DNA from: an uncultured Bacteroidales bacterium
GTDB taxonomy: Bacteria; Bacteroidota; Bacteroidia; Bacteroidales; Muribaculaceae
Direction: 5' to 3'
Length of the DNA stretch: 38,937 nucleotides
NCBI GenBank assembly: GCA_900544535.1
Contig: UQVH01000027.1
Coordinates: 1-38,937, forward strand
A program made the translations under genes and the position numbers. Below the pieces are notes generated by a model. The model did no database searches, had not been told where the DNA came from, and was given only the letters and a program-made list of their open reading frames with translations. This document shows, one piece after another, positions 1 to 10,636 of the stretch. Within the stretch, counting starts at the first letter, position 1. Every line of letters begins with the position of its first letter.

Positions 1-82
1 CAATATCAATTTTACCCATGCGGCTTAGTATAAAATAATTTTTACGACTTACTTAATAGAAATTTAATGGGTATCAAGATTG

Positions 83-646
83 TTATTTCCGCTCTCTTAA
101 AGCGGGAACGTCGGGATTCTCGTTGTAATACTTTTTCAAGTATTCGTAATATTCATGCGTACCGTTGCGAGCGCTGTTAAAATTGTCGATAAAATTGTCG
201 ATATGGAATGTGGCAGTAATGTTTGGTGCTTTTGAAACCTCTTCACAACTGTCGATTTTATGATTGATTTGGGTATACATTGCAATTATATGGTCGTATT
301 CCTCAGATGTAAAACCTTTCTTGATAGCTTCATCGCGCGTAAGGTTGAAAACAAGATATTTTCCTTCCACGTAGCTGTTTTTCCATTTTGTAAGGGATTT
401 TTCCATTCGAGCCCGGCCTTCGGGTGTGGAGGCCATTTTTTCAAGGTTTTTTTTCTGGCGCTCTCTGCTTTTGGCTCTGCGTTGATCTAACTCGGCTCTG
501 GCTTTTTCATATGTTAGAGCCTCGTCAGTTTTTGCGATTGATTCCTGGATTTCCGCGATTTCTTTTGTCTCGTCAGACTGAGTGCATGAGGTCAGCCCCG
601 CAGTGAGCAGCAGGGAGAGGAGGATGGTGTTGAGTGTCGCTTTCAT
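83..646 (-). CDS. Small lipoprotein, member of a local paralog set
   Basis: 187 residues from the chosen ATG at 646. The frame is open further upstream, but only this start gives a normal lipoprotein signal: a hydrophobic stretch ending in LLLTAGLTSC, with the cysteine as probable lipidation site (about residue 21). The mature part begins with a charged, helical, probably coiled segment rich in K, R and E (about residues 30-90). It is followed by a motif NLTRDEAIKKGFTSEEYD, which recurs in variant form in the proteins at 2339-2830 and 2987-3772. No enzyme motif is visible. A TTTG-N21-TATCTTTG promoter lies upstream, so it can be expressed alone. Function unknown. An envelope location is inferred from the signal peptide. 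Confidence 0.75.
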   Translation of the reverse strand: MKATLNTILLSLLLTAGLTSCTQSDETKEIAEIQESIAKTDEALTYEKARAELDQRRAKSRERQKKNLEKMASTPEGRARMEKSLTKWKNSYVEGKYLVFNLTRDEAIKKGFTSEEYDHIIAMYTQINHKIDSCEEVSKAPNITATFHIDNFIDNFNSARNGTHEYYEYLKKYYNENPDVPALRERK

Positions 647-713
647 TTGGAGATGGTGTTTGAGGGGTTTGACATTCATCGGAGTGCGGTCTGCAGTCCC
701 GAACCCGACAATG

Positions 714-746
714 CAAAGATACGACACGGATTGTGTTTTATGCAAA
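714..746 (-). promoter_or_regulatory. Bacteroidetes-type promoter for the lipoprotein at 83-646
   Basis: On the minus strand a TATCTTTG -7 box (714-721) is preceded after 21 bp by TTTG (743-746). This matches the Bacteroides sigma consensus, and the start codon lies about 70 bp downstream. Confidence 0.55.
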
Positions 747-882
747 TTTCAAGGGGCTCTAAAAATTCTCCACTGATTTCTGATATACCTTGAAAGTCAG
801 GCTGTTATCTGGGTTTTTGGCGTTGTGATTTTCTTCACCCCTCCGAAAGGGCTTTTTCCACCCCGATTTCGGAGCGGAATTA

Positions 883-2352
883 TCATGTTTCTGATCTGTC
901 AGGTTTGGGAATAAACTCCTCGCGGTCGGGGACCTCGGAATGCTTTATGCGTTCGATCAACCGACTGCGGCGTGTATAGAAATATTTCAGCTTTATGCCG
1001 GTAAAGAGACTGACGGCGCGAGGTGAGAACCCTGCATGTATGAGCGAAAGAAAGAGAATATCGTCTTCTTTCAGAAATGGACATTGGACACGCATACGGC
1101 TGATGAGTCCGTCCATGCATTCATTGACAGATCCCTCTATCTGCCGAAGTTTGCGTGGAGAACGCAGGCTATCGAGTTCCTTCTCAACTTCGTTGATAAT
1201 GGAGCTGCGGGTCTTTTCGGAATCTCCTTTTTCAAAAAATTCATTGCAGAGCAAGTTGATGGTCTCCCAACGCTCTCGGTAAAGGTTCGCTATGCGTTTC
1301 CGGGCCACATCGCTTTCATTACGCCGCGCCGTGAGTTCTTCAGATATGCGAGCGATAATTTCCATACGGTTCTCGGATTCCGCGTTTTTAACGCGGATCT
1401 TCAACCGATAGAAGCGGATGGCGGTTATCGCGATGGTTGTTACCCCAAGCAGTCCAAGGCTGAGAATGACGATCAGCCGTGATGCATGTTTTTGCCATGC
1501 GGTAAGTTTTCCGTCGATAAAATCTCGCTTGGAAGTTATGACAGAGGTGTTGGTTCTGGACTCGCGGTCAATCTCGCCGACATCAGGCAAGGGTGGGGAA
1601 TTCCGGAAATCCGAGTGGTTGATGTCGTAGCGACGGTTTGCAAATTCGACAAAGGCCAATTCATCGGAAGTTCGGGCTATGAGGCGGGCGCTGTCAAGCT
1701 GGTTTTTTGAGAGTGAATTGTCCGGCTTATTGATCAAGTTGTCGTTTATCATGGAGGCACAGGCGTAGTCGAATGCATCGGGAGTATAGAATCTGCGGTA
1801 GCCCTGCATCGCTTTATAGATTCTTTCCGTATCCGAGAGATAGCCGGCGTATGTTGAGATGAGCAGTTCGGTGCGCAGGCAGGCGACGACAAAGGCCGAA
1901 TCGGATGGAGCCGTGAGACGCATGCTGTCGAGCATCGTCATAGCTCGGTACAGACTGTCGATGTTGGAATATGCGACGGCTGCGTCAATCATTGCATAGC
2001 GGTGGTGCCGGATACTGTCCGCTTCGAGATAGTCTGCGGCAGCTTGCAGGCGGTGGCTGACTACGTCTGGACCGCCGTAGGTTTCGGAAATTATGTCGGC
2101 AATCAGATCCTCGGCAATCCCTGCTGAAAATGGCTGTCCGTCATCGCGGGCTGCATCCGAGGCTTTCATTGCCAAAGTTATGGCCTGCGTATAATTCTCG
2201 GCACGACAGGCTGAATCAGCGGCAGCATAAAGCCCGGCGAAAGCATCAGTGCCTTTTGAACAGCCGATACAGATCAAAACGGGCAGAGCTACGCAAAGCA
2301 TAGGCAGTATCAATCTTGCCATATCGGATATTTCTATGTCAGGGCGTTTCAT
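883..2352 (-). CDS. Membrane-anchored TPR / helix-turn-helix regulator
   Basis: About 489 residues from the ATG at 2352, which overlaps the 3' end of the upstream gene by 14 bp. An internal ATG at 2322 is also possible. The N-terminus is a signal or lipoprotein sequence (lipobox-like ICIGC). It is followed by an alpha-helical, TPR-like region of roughly 230 residues. One transmembrane helix (about residues 290-312, LIVILSLGLLGVTTIAITAI) leads into a basic, coiled-coil linker. The C-terminal domain reads CPFLKEDDILFLSLIHAGFS and then a helix ending FYTRRSRLIERI, which resembles a DNA-binding helix-turn-helix. Proteins with a periplasmic TPR sensor, one TM helix and a cytoplasmic HTH-like tail are common in Bacteroidales. 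This one probably senses an envelope signal and regulates nearby lipoprotein genes. The target is inferred only. Confidence 0.6.
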   Translation of the reverse strand: MKRPDIEISDMARLILPMLCVALPVLICIGCSKGTDAFAGLYAAADSACRAENYTQAITLAMKASDAARDDGQPFSAGIAEDLIADIISETYGGPDVVSHRLQAAADYLEADSIRHHRYAMIDAAVAYSNIDSLYRAMTMLDSMRLTAPSDSAFVVACLRTELLISTYAGYLSDTERIYKAMQGYRRFYTPDAFDYACASMINDNLINKPDNSLSKNQLDSARLIARTSDELAFVEFANRRYDINHSDFRNSPPLPDVGEIDRESRTNTSVITSKRDFIDGKLTAWQKHASRLIVILSLGLLGVTTIAITAIRFYRLKIRVKNAESENRMEIIARISEELTARRNESDVARKRIANLYRERWETINLLCNEFFEKGDSEKTRSSIINEVEKELDSLRSPRKLRQIEGSVNECMDGLISRMRVQCPFLKEDDILFLSLIHAGFSPRAVSLFTGIKLKYFYTRRSRLIERIKHSEVPDREEFIPKPDRSET

Positions 2353-2830
2353 TTTGGCTGCGTTTTCGTATTGACGGTATTTTTGTTTTGAAAGACTGAG
2401 TGCTTTCACCGGGTCTTAAATCTCCGTTTCGTATTGCCTCGTAATGGCGTTCTATTTGTGCCATCATATCAGTGTTTGCCCATGCGGGCGGATTCTCTTT
2501 GATTGACTTATAGCTATCCATTGTCAGGTCATAAAAATCCTCTGTCACCCCCAGGCTTAAGGCGTCTTCTTTACTTATGCGCAGGTCATAATATTTTTTG
2601 TCAACTACATATACATACGGATCCAACAAATTTTGTTGCCTCTCATATTCATCATATACCGAAAAGGAAAGATAAAATTCATAATTACGAATCTTGATGT
2701 CTATGGGCAGGGCTTCGCTATGCTGTCTGTTTCCCGATTTATCGGCGTAGAGCCATAAGGATGAACAGATAAGCAAGAGTCCGATGCCTGTGACTATGGT
2801 AACGAAAATGTGTCTTGGTATTTTTATCAT
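2339..2830 (-). CDS. Small membrane-anchored protein, paralog-set member
   Basis: 163 residues from the ATG at 2830, chosen because it places a single hydrophobic helix (HIFVTIVTGIGLLLICSSLW) at the N-terminus. There is no convincing lipobox cysteine followed by a short linker, so it may be an uncleaved membrane anchor. The central part carries RISKEDALSLGVTEDFYD, the same motif seen in the proteins at 83-646 and 2987-3772. The C-terminus is basic. Its stop codon lies inside the start of the TPR/HTH regulator gene (14-bp overlap), so the two are almost certainly cotranscribed and perhaps translationally coupled. Function unknown. Confidence 0.7.
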   Translation of the reverse strand: MIKIPRHIFVTIVTGIGLLLICSSLWLYADKSGNRQHSEALPIDIKIRNYEFYLSFSVYDEYERQQNLLDPYVYVVDKKYYDLRISKEDALSLGVTEDFYDLTMDSYKSIKENPPAWANTDMMAQIERHYEAIRNGDLRPGESTQSFKTKIPSIRKRSQNETP

Positions 2831-2870
2831 TGACGGCTGTATGTTTAGACCTATAAATCCTCTGAGGATA

Positions 2871-2878
2871 CAAAGGTA
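2871..2878 (-). promoter_or_regulatory. -7 box upstream of the 2339-2830 gene
   Basis: TACCTTTG on the minus strand, 40 bp before the ATG at 2830. No good -33 TTTG stands at the expected distance, so this is a weaker call. Confidence 0.4.
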
Positions 2879-2986
2879 GTATTTTTTTGAATGAAAGTAG
2901 CCCGGAGCTTCACAACTCCCGGCTACAAAGAGCAATAAAAATAGAAATAGGAGGGAGGTATCAAATCCTCTAAGTTTTATCGGTTG

Positions 2987-3772
2987 TTAATTAGTAACTT
3001 GCTTCCATTCGCAAATCGCAGGGACGTTTCTGAACGGGGCATTACTCATAAACATTATTTTGATATAATTATTTTCATTAATAGGAGTTTTTTTGAATAT
3101 GAGAGTTCCTCCGACATTTGACTTCAGACTCCCTCTTTGGATTTGGGTTGTGGATTCGATTGTTACTTCCAATTCAAAATAGACGGGAGGATCGATTTCC
3201 TGTCCGTATGCGCAATATGCTGAAATGTAGCGACATCCGCGGACGGCACGTGTTTCAATACTGTTTCTGCGCCAAAGACTTGAAGCAAGTGTGCCGGCGA
3301 TCTTGTTGTCGTATTCAACACGGCTTATCGGTTCGACGGGCGAATTTTTCGCATTTTTGTAATTTTCTTTTCGTTGTTTTACATACGCTTGTGGATCAAA
3401 TGGGTAGCATGTGCCGCGCCCTTCACCATCATAGTATAATTTTGTCAGATTGTGAAGTTGACTGACAACCTCTTGATAATTATCGGTTGATACGCCAAGT
3501 CGTTCGGCATCGGCTTCTGAAATGTTGACAATATAGTTCCAGCCGTCGAGAACAGTGTTTTGCTCTATGATCCATGTCGCTTTTGCCATGTTGATCTCCT
3601 TTGGAGTAAGCATTCTCACCTGTTCGACCGGAAGACAGAGTTCATCGGCGAGTGCGCCATAATCAATGGTCGACCGAATCTCAGGGGCTATGTCATTGGC
3701 GGTTTCAGTGCAGCCGGCCATGATGGCAGTGACAAGCAGGCATGTCAAGTAAATTGGAAATTTTTTAAACAT
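2987..3772 (-). CDS. Lipoprotein, paralog-set member
   Basis: 261 residues with a clear lipoprotein signal (LLVTAIMAGC, cysteine at about residue 20). Residues around 85-105 hold NISEADAERLGVSTDNYQEV, the longest version of the motif shared with the two smaller proteins downstream. The rest looks like a soluble beta-rich domain with several cysteines (RGCRYISAYCAY, CEW) and no catalytic signature I recognise. It is the first gene of the minus-strand cluster and has its own promoter. Together with the next gene and the regulator it forms a probable envelope-related locus. Function unknown. Confidence 0.75.
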   Translation of the reverse strand: MFKKFPIYLTCLLVTAIMAGCTETANDIAPEIRSTIDYGALADELCLPVEQVRMLTPKEINMAKATWIIEQNTVLDGWNYIVNISEADAERLGVSTDNYQEVVSQLHNLTKLYYDGEGRGTCYPFDPQAYVKQRKENYKNAKNSPVEPISRVEYDNKIAGTLASSLWRRNSIETRAVRGCRYISAYCAYGQEIDPPVYFELEVTIESTTQIQRGSLKSNVGGTLIFKKTPINENNYIKIMFMSNAPFRNVPAICEWKQVTN

Positions 3773-3822
3773 AGTTGTGGGTGTTTGATGTTATGAAAAA
3801 ATAGTTTCGGTTCGTGACAATG

Positions 3823-3855
3823 CAAAGTTAATGTTTCGGAGAATGAAAATCCAAA
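3823..3855 (-). promoter_or_regulatory. Promoter for the lipoprotein at 2987-3772
   Basis: TAACTTTG (3823-3830, minus strand) with TTTG (3852-3855) 21 bp upstream, ending about 50 bp before the start codon. Confidence 0.55.
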
Positions 3856-3903
3856 TCCAACTTGTCTACAAATGCGTGTGCAAGATGTTGTAAATCAGAT
3901 GAA

Positions 3904-3941
3904 AACGGGGTGTGGGCAAATGGATTTGTCTACACCCCGTT
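3904..3941 (-). terminator. Terminator after ygiQ
   Basis: Perfect 10-bp arms AACGGGGTGT / ACACCCCGTT. The pairing continues inward through GGGCAAAT / ATTTGTCT with two G-U wobbles. On the minus strand it is followed by TTTTC, and it begins 33 bp after the ygiQ stop. Confidence 0.75.
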
Positions 3942-3974
3942 AAAAGGTGATTGAAGAAGTCGGTTTTCTGACGG

Positions 3975-5875
3975 TTATTTCTTCCCTTTGTTGCGATAGG
4001 TATATGATGCTTGGCGGGGGAAGAGGCGTCGGAGCAGGTCGGTGCGGTGGAGGCGCTGGAGCGACCGGATGAGATCGGGCTGACTGGCGCGGTCATACCA
4101 GAAGAAATATTTTCGCTGGGCCTGTTTCTGCTCCGGAGTGGTTGCGGTGAAGACTCGTTCGCCGGTGTAGGGATGGTAGCCCGTGTAGTAAATCTCCGTG
4201 GAGAGGGTCATCGGAGTGGGAGTGAAATCCTGAATCTGTTCGAGGTGCAGGTTAAGCTCTTTGGTCTCGGCGGCGAGCTCGGCCATGTCGACCTCACGGC
4301 AGCCGGGATGCGACGAGATGAAGTAGGGAATGAGCTGCTGCTTCAGGCCGTGGCGCGAGTTGACGCGGTCGAAAAAGCGGCTGAACTCGTGATAGAGCTG
4401 GAAAGATGGCTTGCGCATCAGATTGAGCACCGTGTCGGAAGTGTGTTCCGGAGCCACTTTCAGACGACCGGAGACGTGGCGGGTGATCAGCTCCTCGTTA
4501 TAGGTGCGGTTGGCCTCGTCGATGCGGCGGTCGCCGGTGTGGTGCATGGAGAGGTCGTAGCGCACACCGCTGCCGATGAACGATTTCTTGACGCCCGCAA
4601 CGCTGTCGACTGCCCGGTAGAGGTCGAGAAGCGGCTGATGGTCGGTGTTGAGGTTGGGGCAGACTTTAGGGTGCAGGCAGGAGGGACGGAGACATTTGGC
4701 GCAGATGCTCCGGTCCTTGCCTCCGAGACCGTACATGTTGGCGCTCGGACCGCCGATGTCGCTGATATAGCCTTTGAAATCGGGCATCTGTGTGACCTGA
4801 CGGACCTCGCGGAGCACCGACTCGCGGCTGCGCGAGGCGATGAATTTGCCCTGATGCGCCGAAATGGTGCAGAACGAGCAGCCGCCGAAACAGCCGCGGT
4901 GGATGTTGACCGAATGGCGTATCATCTCGTAGGCCGGAATCCGCTTGTCCTTGTAGCGCGGGTGGGGCAGACGGGTGTAGGGCAGGTCGAACGATGCGTC
5001 GATTTCGCCGGTGGTCATCGGGGGATACATCGGATTGATTTTCACCCAAAAGCCTCCGTCGTGGCGCTGCCAGAGGACACGGCCGTTCATCGAATTGCTC
5101 TGCTGTTCGATGTGGCGGAAGTTTTCGGCCTGCAAGCGCTTGTCGCGGAGGCAGTCGGCGAAGGAGTGGAGGATTATGTCGTCGTCACCGGCCCGGAAGT
5201 CGGAGTCGGGGATGCGGACGGCTGTCTGCGGCAGGTCGCGGAGCGAGCCGACGGGTTCTCCGGCCTCAAGGCGGCGGCCAATCTCGACGACCGACTGCTC
5301 GCCCATGCCGTAGCTGATCAGATCGGCCTTGCAGTCGGCGAGGAGCGAGGGACGCAGGCGGTCTTCCCAATAGTCGTAGTGCGATAGTCGGCGCATCGAG
5401 GCCTCGATGCCTCCGGCAATGATCGGCGTGTCGGGGAAGAGGTCGCGGAGTATGGCCGAGTAGACTATGGTCGGATGGTCGGGTCGGGCGCCGTGGCGTC
5501 CGCCGGGTGTGTAGGCGTCGTCGCTGCGTCGTCGACGGGCGGCGGTGTAGTGGTTGACCATCGAGTCCATCGCTCCGGCCGAGACTCCGAAGAAGAGCCG
5601 CGGAGCGCCGAATTTGCGGAAGTCACGCAGGTCGTCCTGCCAGTTGGGCTGCGGCACGATGGCCACGTTGTAGCCCGCGGCCTGGAGGGTTCGCCCGATG
5701 ACGGCGGCGCCGAACGAGGGGTGGTCGACATAGGCGTCACCTGAAAAAAGTACTACGTCCACATGGTTCCAGCCCAGGGCTTTCATCTCCTTGACGGAAG
5801 TGGGCAGATAGCGGTCGGCGCCGGGATAGATTGTCCGGGAACGGAGAGATATATCTTGTTTTGCTTTCTTTTCGG

Positions 5876-5879
<4 letters not shown>
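3975..5879 (-). CDS. ygiQ: YgiQ-family radical SAM protein
   Basis: 634 residues, the usual size for the YgiQ family (UPF0313). The radical-SAM cluster motif is CFGGCSFC, with iron-sulfur cysteines at 330, 334 and 337. The N-terminal half resembles the family's cobalamin-binding-like region (YLPTSVKEMKALGW, VDVVLFSGDAYVDHPSFGAAVIGR). A second cysteine-rich stretch (CAKCLRPSCLHPKVC) lies about 70 residues after the first and could hold another cluster. The basic C-terminus ends RNKGKK. The family is conserved, but its reaction is not established to my knowledge. The ATG overlaps the uvrB stop by 4 bp, so it is cotranscribed with uvrB. A strong terminator follows. Confidence 0.93.
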
Positions 5880-7990
<2,111 letters not shown>

Positions 7991-8015
7991 AGTCAGAGAG
8001 TTGTTTCGTAACTTA

Positions 8016-8046
8016 CAAAATTACAAAAAATTCCCGACCCCGCCAA
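8016..8046 (-). promoter_or_regulatory. Promoter for uvrB-ygiQ
   Basis: On the minus strand TAATTTTG (8016-8023) is preceded by TTGG (8043-8046) at 19 bp. It ends 25 bp before the uvrB start. No LexA-like palindrome was recognised here. Confidence 0.5.
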
Positions 8047-8172
8047 GCGCCCCTTCGCAATAGAAGTGAAAAACTGTATCAGGATATTAAATTTTAAAGC
8101 GTCTGCAATAGCCTCCTTAACTTAGAGGCTGGATTTGTGATGGTTGTGTCGCAAAGCCTTGAAAAGGCTGTG

Positions 8173-8389
8173 TTTCAGAAACCTCAGGGTGAGCGAGTGC
8201 CCGCAGGGCCGAGCGGTGCCTGAGGTCATGCCATGCGACATGTGTGGCTGCTTCGGAGAAGCTGGTTAGCGGTCAGGATGTTAGCCAGCATCTTCGATGC
8301 AAGCGTCCGCGCGACCGGGACTGACCCCAGGCACCGCTCGCAGCCTCCGCCTATGGCTCCATCTCTCGCTCAGCCTGGGGTTCCTGAAA
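8173..8389. repeat. Paired inverted hairpin modules between uvrB and pyrF
   Basis: The 533-bp gap between uvrB and pyrF (7991-8523) holds no credible gene. It contains two copies of one module in inverted orientation. Outer arms 8173-8197 and 8365-8389 (25 bp) match with four differences, and inner arms 8210-8227 and 8323-8340 (18 bp) match with one. Each module also folds alone: ACCTCAGG / CCTGAGGT (8181-8188 / 8219-8226) and ACCCCAGG / CCTGGGGT (8324-8331 / 8374-8381). One base pair changes T-A to C-G while pairing is kept. The module interiors differ (TGCCCGCAGGGC against a longer insert), but GAGCGAG and CGAGCGGTG are kept. Smaller hairpins lie around them (GCTTCGGAGAAGC, GCATCTTCGATGC, AGCTCTCCGAGCT). 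It could be a BIME/REP-like mobile repeat or a structured RNA. Confidence 0.7.
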
Positions 8390-8469
8390 TCCAAGCTCTC
8401 CGAGCTTCCGCTCTTGCACCGGCACATAGTATGCTACTCCTCAGATTACTCAGGCATATAAAAAAGAAG

Positions 8470-8498
8470 CGAGACTGCCCGACTAAGTGGCAGTCTCG
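8470..8498 (-). terminator. Terminator after pyrF
   Basis: 10-bp perfect stem CGAGACTGCC / GGCAGTCTCG with a 9-nt loop. It is followed on the minus strand by CTTCTTTTTT and is T-rich on the other side too, so it may act in both directions. It starts 26 bp after the pyrF stop. Confidence 0.8.
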
Positions 8499-8523
8499 AC
8501 TTGTTCTTTTTCAGACCTCTTTA

Positions 8524-9354
8524 TCAGATCACTCCGTAGGTGGAGAGGAGGATGGTCATGTGGTCGCGGAGTTTGCGGGCTTCGGCGGCGGCGGCTTCAG
8601 CGAAGTCGGTGCCTGAGGATGCGTAGATGATGCCGCGCGATGAGTTGACGAGCAGGCCGCATTCGGGTGTCATGCCCCATTTGGCCACCTCTTCAAGGCT
8701 GCCTCCCTGTGCGCCCACACCGGGAACAAGCAGGAAACTCTGTGGAGCCACACGGCGCACTTCGGCAAACATGGCGCCCTGGGTTGCGCCGACGACAAAC
8801 ATCAGGTTTTCGGTCGTGCCCCACTTCTGTGCCGTCTCAAGGACGTGCTCGAAAAGACGGGTGCCGGTCATGTCGGTCAGGAACTGGAAGTCGCGGCTGC
8901 CGGGGTTGGAAGTCAGAGCCAAGAGGATGACCCACTTGCCCTCGTAGTCCATGAAAGGCTTCACGCTGTCGAAGCCCATGTAGGGAGCCACGGTGATGGC
9001 GTCGACACCCATGTTTTCGAAAAACGCGCGGGCGTAGAGCGACGATGTGTTGCCGATGTCGCCGCGCTTGGCGTCGGCGATGATGAAATGGTCGGGGTAG
9101 TTGGTGCGCAGGTAGTTGACGGTGCGCTCCAGAGTGTGCCACCCCTCGGTGCCGCGGCTTTCGTAGAAGGCGGTGTTGGGTTTATAGGCCACGCAGTAGG
9201 GCGCCGTAGCGTCGATTATGGCCTTGTTGAAGGCGAACATCGGATCTTCCTCCGTCAGAAGATGCTCCGGGATTTTCTTGATGTCAGTGTCTAATCCAAC
9301 GCAGAGAAAGGTGCCCTTCTTGCGGATCTGTTCGATGATTTGCTGTCTGTTCAT
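8524..9354 (-). CDS. pyrF: Orotidine 5'-phosphate decarboxylase
   Basis: 276 residues, the longer form of OMP decarboxylase typical of Bacteroidetes and actinobacteria. It catalyses the last step of de novo UMP synthesis in the cytoplasm. The active-site strand IIADAKRGDIGNTSSLYARA carries the catalytic Asp/Lys/Asp array. The N-terminal FLCVGLDTD strand and the phosphate-binding region near VPGVGAQGG and LVNSSRGIIYA are present. It lies 43 bp downstream of prfA on the same strand with no promoter seen between, and is followed by a strong terminator, so it probably ends a prfA-pyrF transcript. Confidence 0.96.
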   Translation of the reverse strand: MNRQQIIEQIRKKGTFLCVGLDTDIKKIPEHLLTEEDPMFAFNKAIIDATAPYCVAYKPNTAFYESRGTEGWHTLERTVNYLRTNYPDHFIIADAKRGDIGNTSSLYARAFFENMGVDAITVAPYMGFDSVKPFMDYEGKWVILLALTSNPGSRDFQFLTDMTGTRLFEHVLETAQKWGTTENLMFVVGATQGAMFAEVRRVAPQSFLLVPGVGAQGGSLEEVAKWGMTPECGLLVNSSRGIIYASSGTDFAEAAAAEARKLRDHMTILLSTYGVI

Positions 9355-9397
9355 ATCGTTGATAGCTTGTATTGTTTGCGCTTTGTTTTTGCAGGGT

Positions 9398-10507
9398 TCA
9401 GAGTTCGGCGGCCTTGAGCTTTTCGGCGTTTTCGGCGATGGTCAGCTGGTCGATGACGTCCTGGATCTCGCCGTCCATGAATGCCTGGAGATTGTAGATC
9501 GTGTAGTTGATGCGGTGGTCGGTGATGCGCCCCTGCGGATAGTTGTAGGTGCGTATCTTGGCCGAGCGGTCGCCGGTCGAGACAAGGGTCTTGCGCCGCG
9601 AGGCGATGTCGTCAATATATTTCTGATGCTCTTTGTCGTAGATGAATGTACGCAGACGGCTGAGGGCGCGCTCCTTGTTCTTGGGCTGGTCGCGGGTCTC
9701 GGTACATTCGATCAGTATCTCCTCGCTCTCGCCCGTGTTGGGATTGCGCCACATGTAGCGCAGACGCACGCCGGACTCCACTTTGTTGACATTCTGGCCT
9801 CCGGCACCTCCCGAACGGAAAGTGTCCCACTTGATTTCCCCCTCGTTGATCTCCACGTCGAAAGCCTCGGCTTCGGGCAGCACGGCCACTGTCGCAGCCG
9901 ACGTGTGGACGCGCCCCTGAGTCTCCGTGGCGGGCACACGCTGGACGCGGTGGACGCCACTCTCATATTTGAGTGTGCCGTAGACGTTGTCGCCGGTCAC
10001 GGCTACGACGATTTCCTTGAAACCTCCGGCCGCACCTTCGCTGAAACTCGTGACGGCCACGTTCCAGCCTTTTGACTCGCAGTATTTTACATACATCTTG
10101 TAGAGATCGCCCGCGAAGATAGCGGCCTCGTCGCCGCCGGTGCCGCCGCGGATCTCAAGTATGGCGTTCTTGCCGTCTTCCGGATCGGCGGGGATGAGCA
10201 GCAGCTTGATCTCCTCCTCGATGGCCGGGATGGCCTCGGTGGCCTGGTCAAGCTCTTCTTTGGCCATCTCGCGGAGTTCGGGATCGCTCTCGGAGGCAAG
10301 CACCTGACGCGCTTCCTCGATGTTGCCTAAAAGCTCACGGTAGCGGCGGGTGACGCCTGTGAGCTTTTCAAGATCCTTATACTCTTTGGTCAGACGGACA
10401 TAGCGTTTCATATCCTGAATCACAGACGGGTCAGTGATCAGTGTGCCCACTTCCTCGAAGCGGGCGTCGATGCCGTCCAACCGTGTCAAAAGAGAATTTT
10501 CAGCCAT
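9398..10507 (-). CDS. prfA: Peptide chain release factor 1
   Basis: 369 residues. RF1 recognises UAA and UAG stop codons and triggers peptide release. The GGQ motif is at residues 236-238 in SGGAGGQNVNKVESGVRL. The anticodon-like tripeptide PAT (RVPATETQGR), rather than the SPF of RF2, identifies RF1. The N-terminal coiled region and the C-terminal RSAKIRTYNYPQGR block are typical. No programmed frameshift site is expected or seen. The gene starts a probable operon with pyrF and is divergent from the gene at 10637. Confidence 0.97.
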   Translation of the reverse strand: MAENSLLTRLDGIDARFEEVGTLITDPSVIQDMKRYVRLTKEYKDLEKLTGVTRRYRELLGNIEEARQVLASESDPELREMAKEELDQATEAIPAIEEEIKLLLIPADPEDGKNAILEIRGGTGGDEAAIFAGDLYKMYVKYCESKGWNVAVTSFSEGAAGGFKEIVVAVTGDNVYGTLKYESGVHRVQRVPATETQGRVHTSAATVAVLPEAEAFDVEINEGEIKWDTFRSGGAGGQNVNKVESGVRLRYMWRNPNTGESEEILIECTETRDQPKNKERALSRLRTFIYDKEHQKYIDDIASRRKTLVSTGDRSAKIRTYNYPQGRITDHRINYTIYNLQAFMDGEIQDVIDQLTIAENAEKLKAAEL

Positions 10508-10527
10508 AGATCAAATGCTTTGGACTG

Positions 10528-10535
10528 CAAAGATA
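10528..10535 (-). promoter_or_regulatory. -7 box for prfA
   Basis: TATCTTTG on the minus strand, 20 bp before the prfA ATG. The expected -33 region reads CGGA rather than TTTG, so only the -7 element is convincing. Confidence 0.4.
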
Positions 10536-10590
10536 GCAAAAAAATTTCACCCTCTCCGCATTATCGCACTAAATCGGGCTTCCGCACCCT

Positions 10591-10598
10591 TATCTTTG
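10591..10598 (+). promoter_or_regulatory. -7 box for the gene at 10637
   Basis: TATCTTTG 38 bp upstream of the ATG at 10637, about 55 bp from the divergent prfA -7 box. This gives a compact back-to-back promoter region. Confidence 0.45.
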
Positions 10599-10636
10599 CA
10601 TCATTGAAACACAAACAAATCAAAAAAATTACAGCT

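Noticed and set aside
841..874. CTCCGAAA / TTTCGGAG hairpin after the TPR/HTH regulator
   Set aside because: 8-bp stem with an 18-nt loop and no T-run in the direction of transcription. Too weak to list as a terminator.
4011..5387. 458-codon plus-strand frame opposite ygiQ
   Set aside because: Antisense shadow of a GC-rich gene. The translation is low-complexity V/G/A/E-rich without any family motif, and ygiQ has clear catalytic residues.
8173..8389. tmRNA, RNase P RNA or 6S RNA as identity of the structured region
   Set aside because: No tmRNA start or tag sequence and no conserved RNase P or 6S core segments were found. Inverted duplication is not expected for these RNAs.
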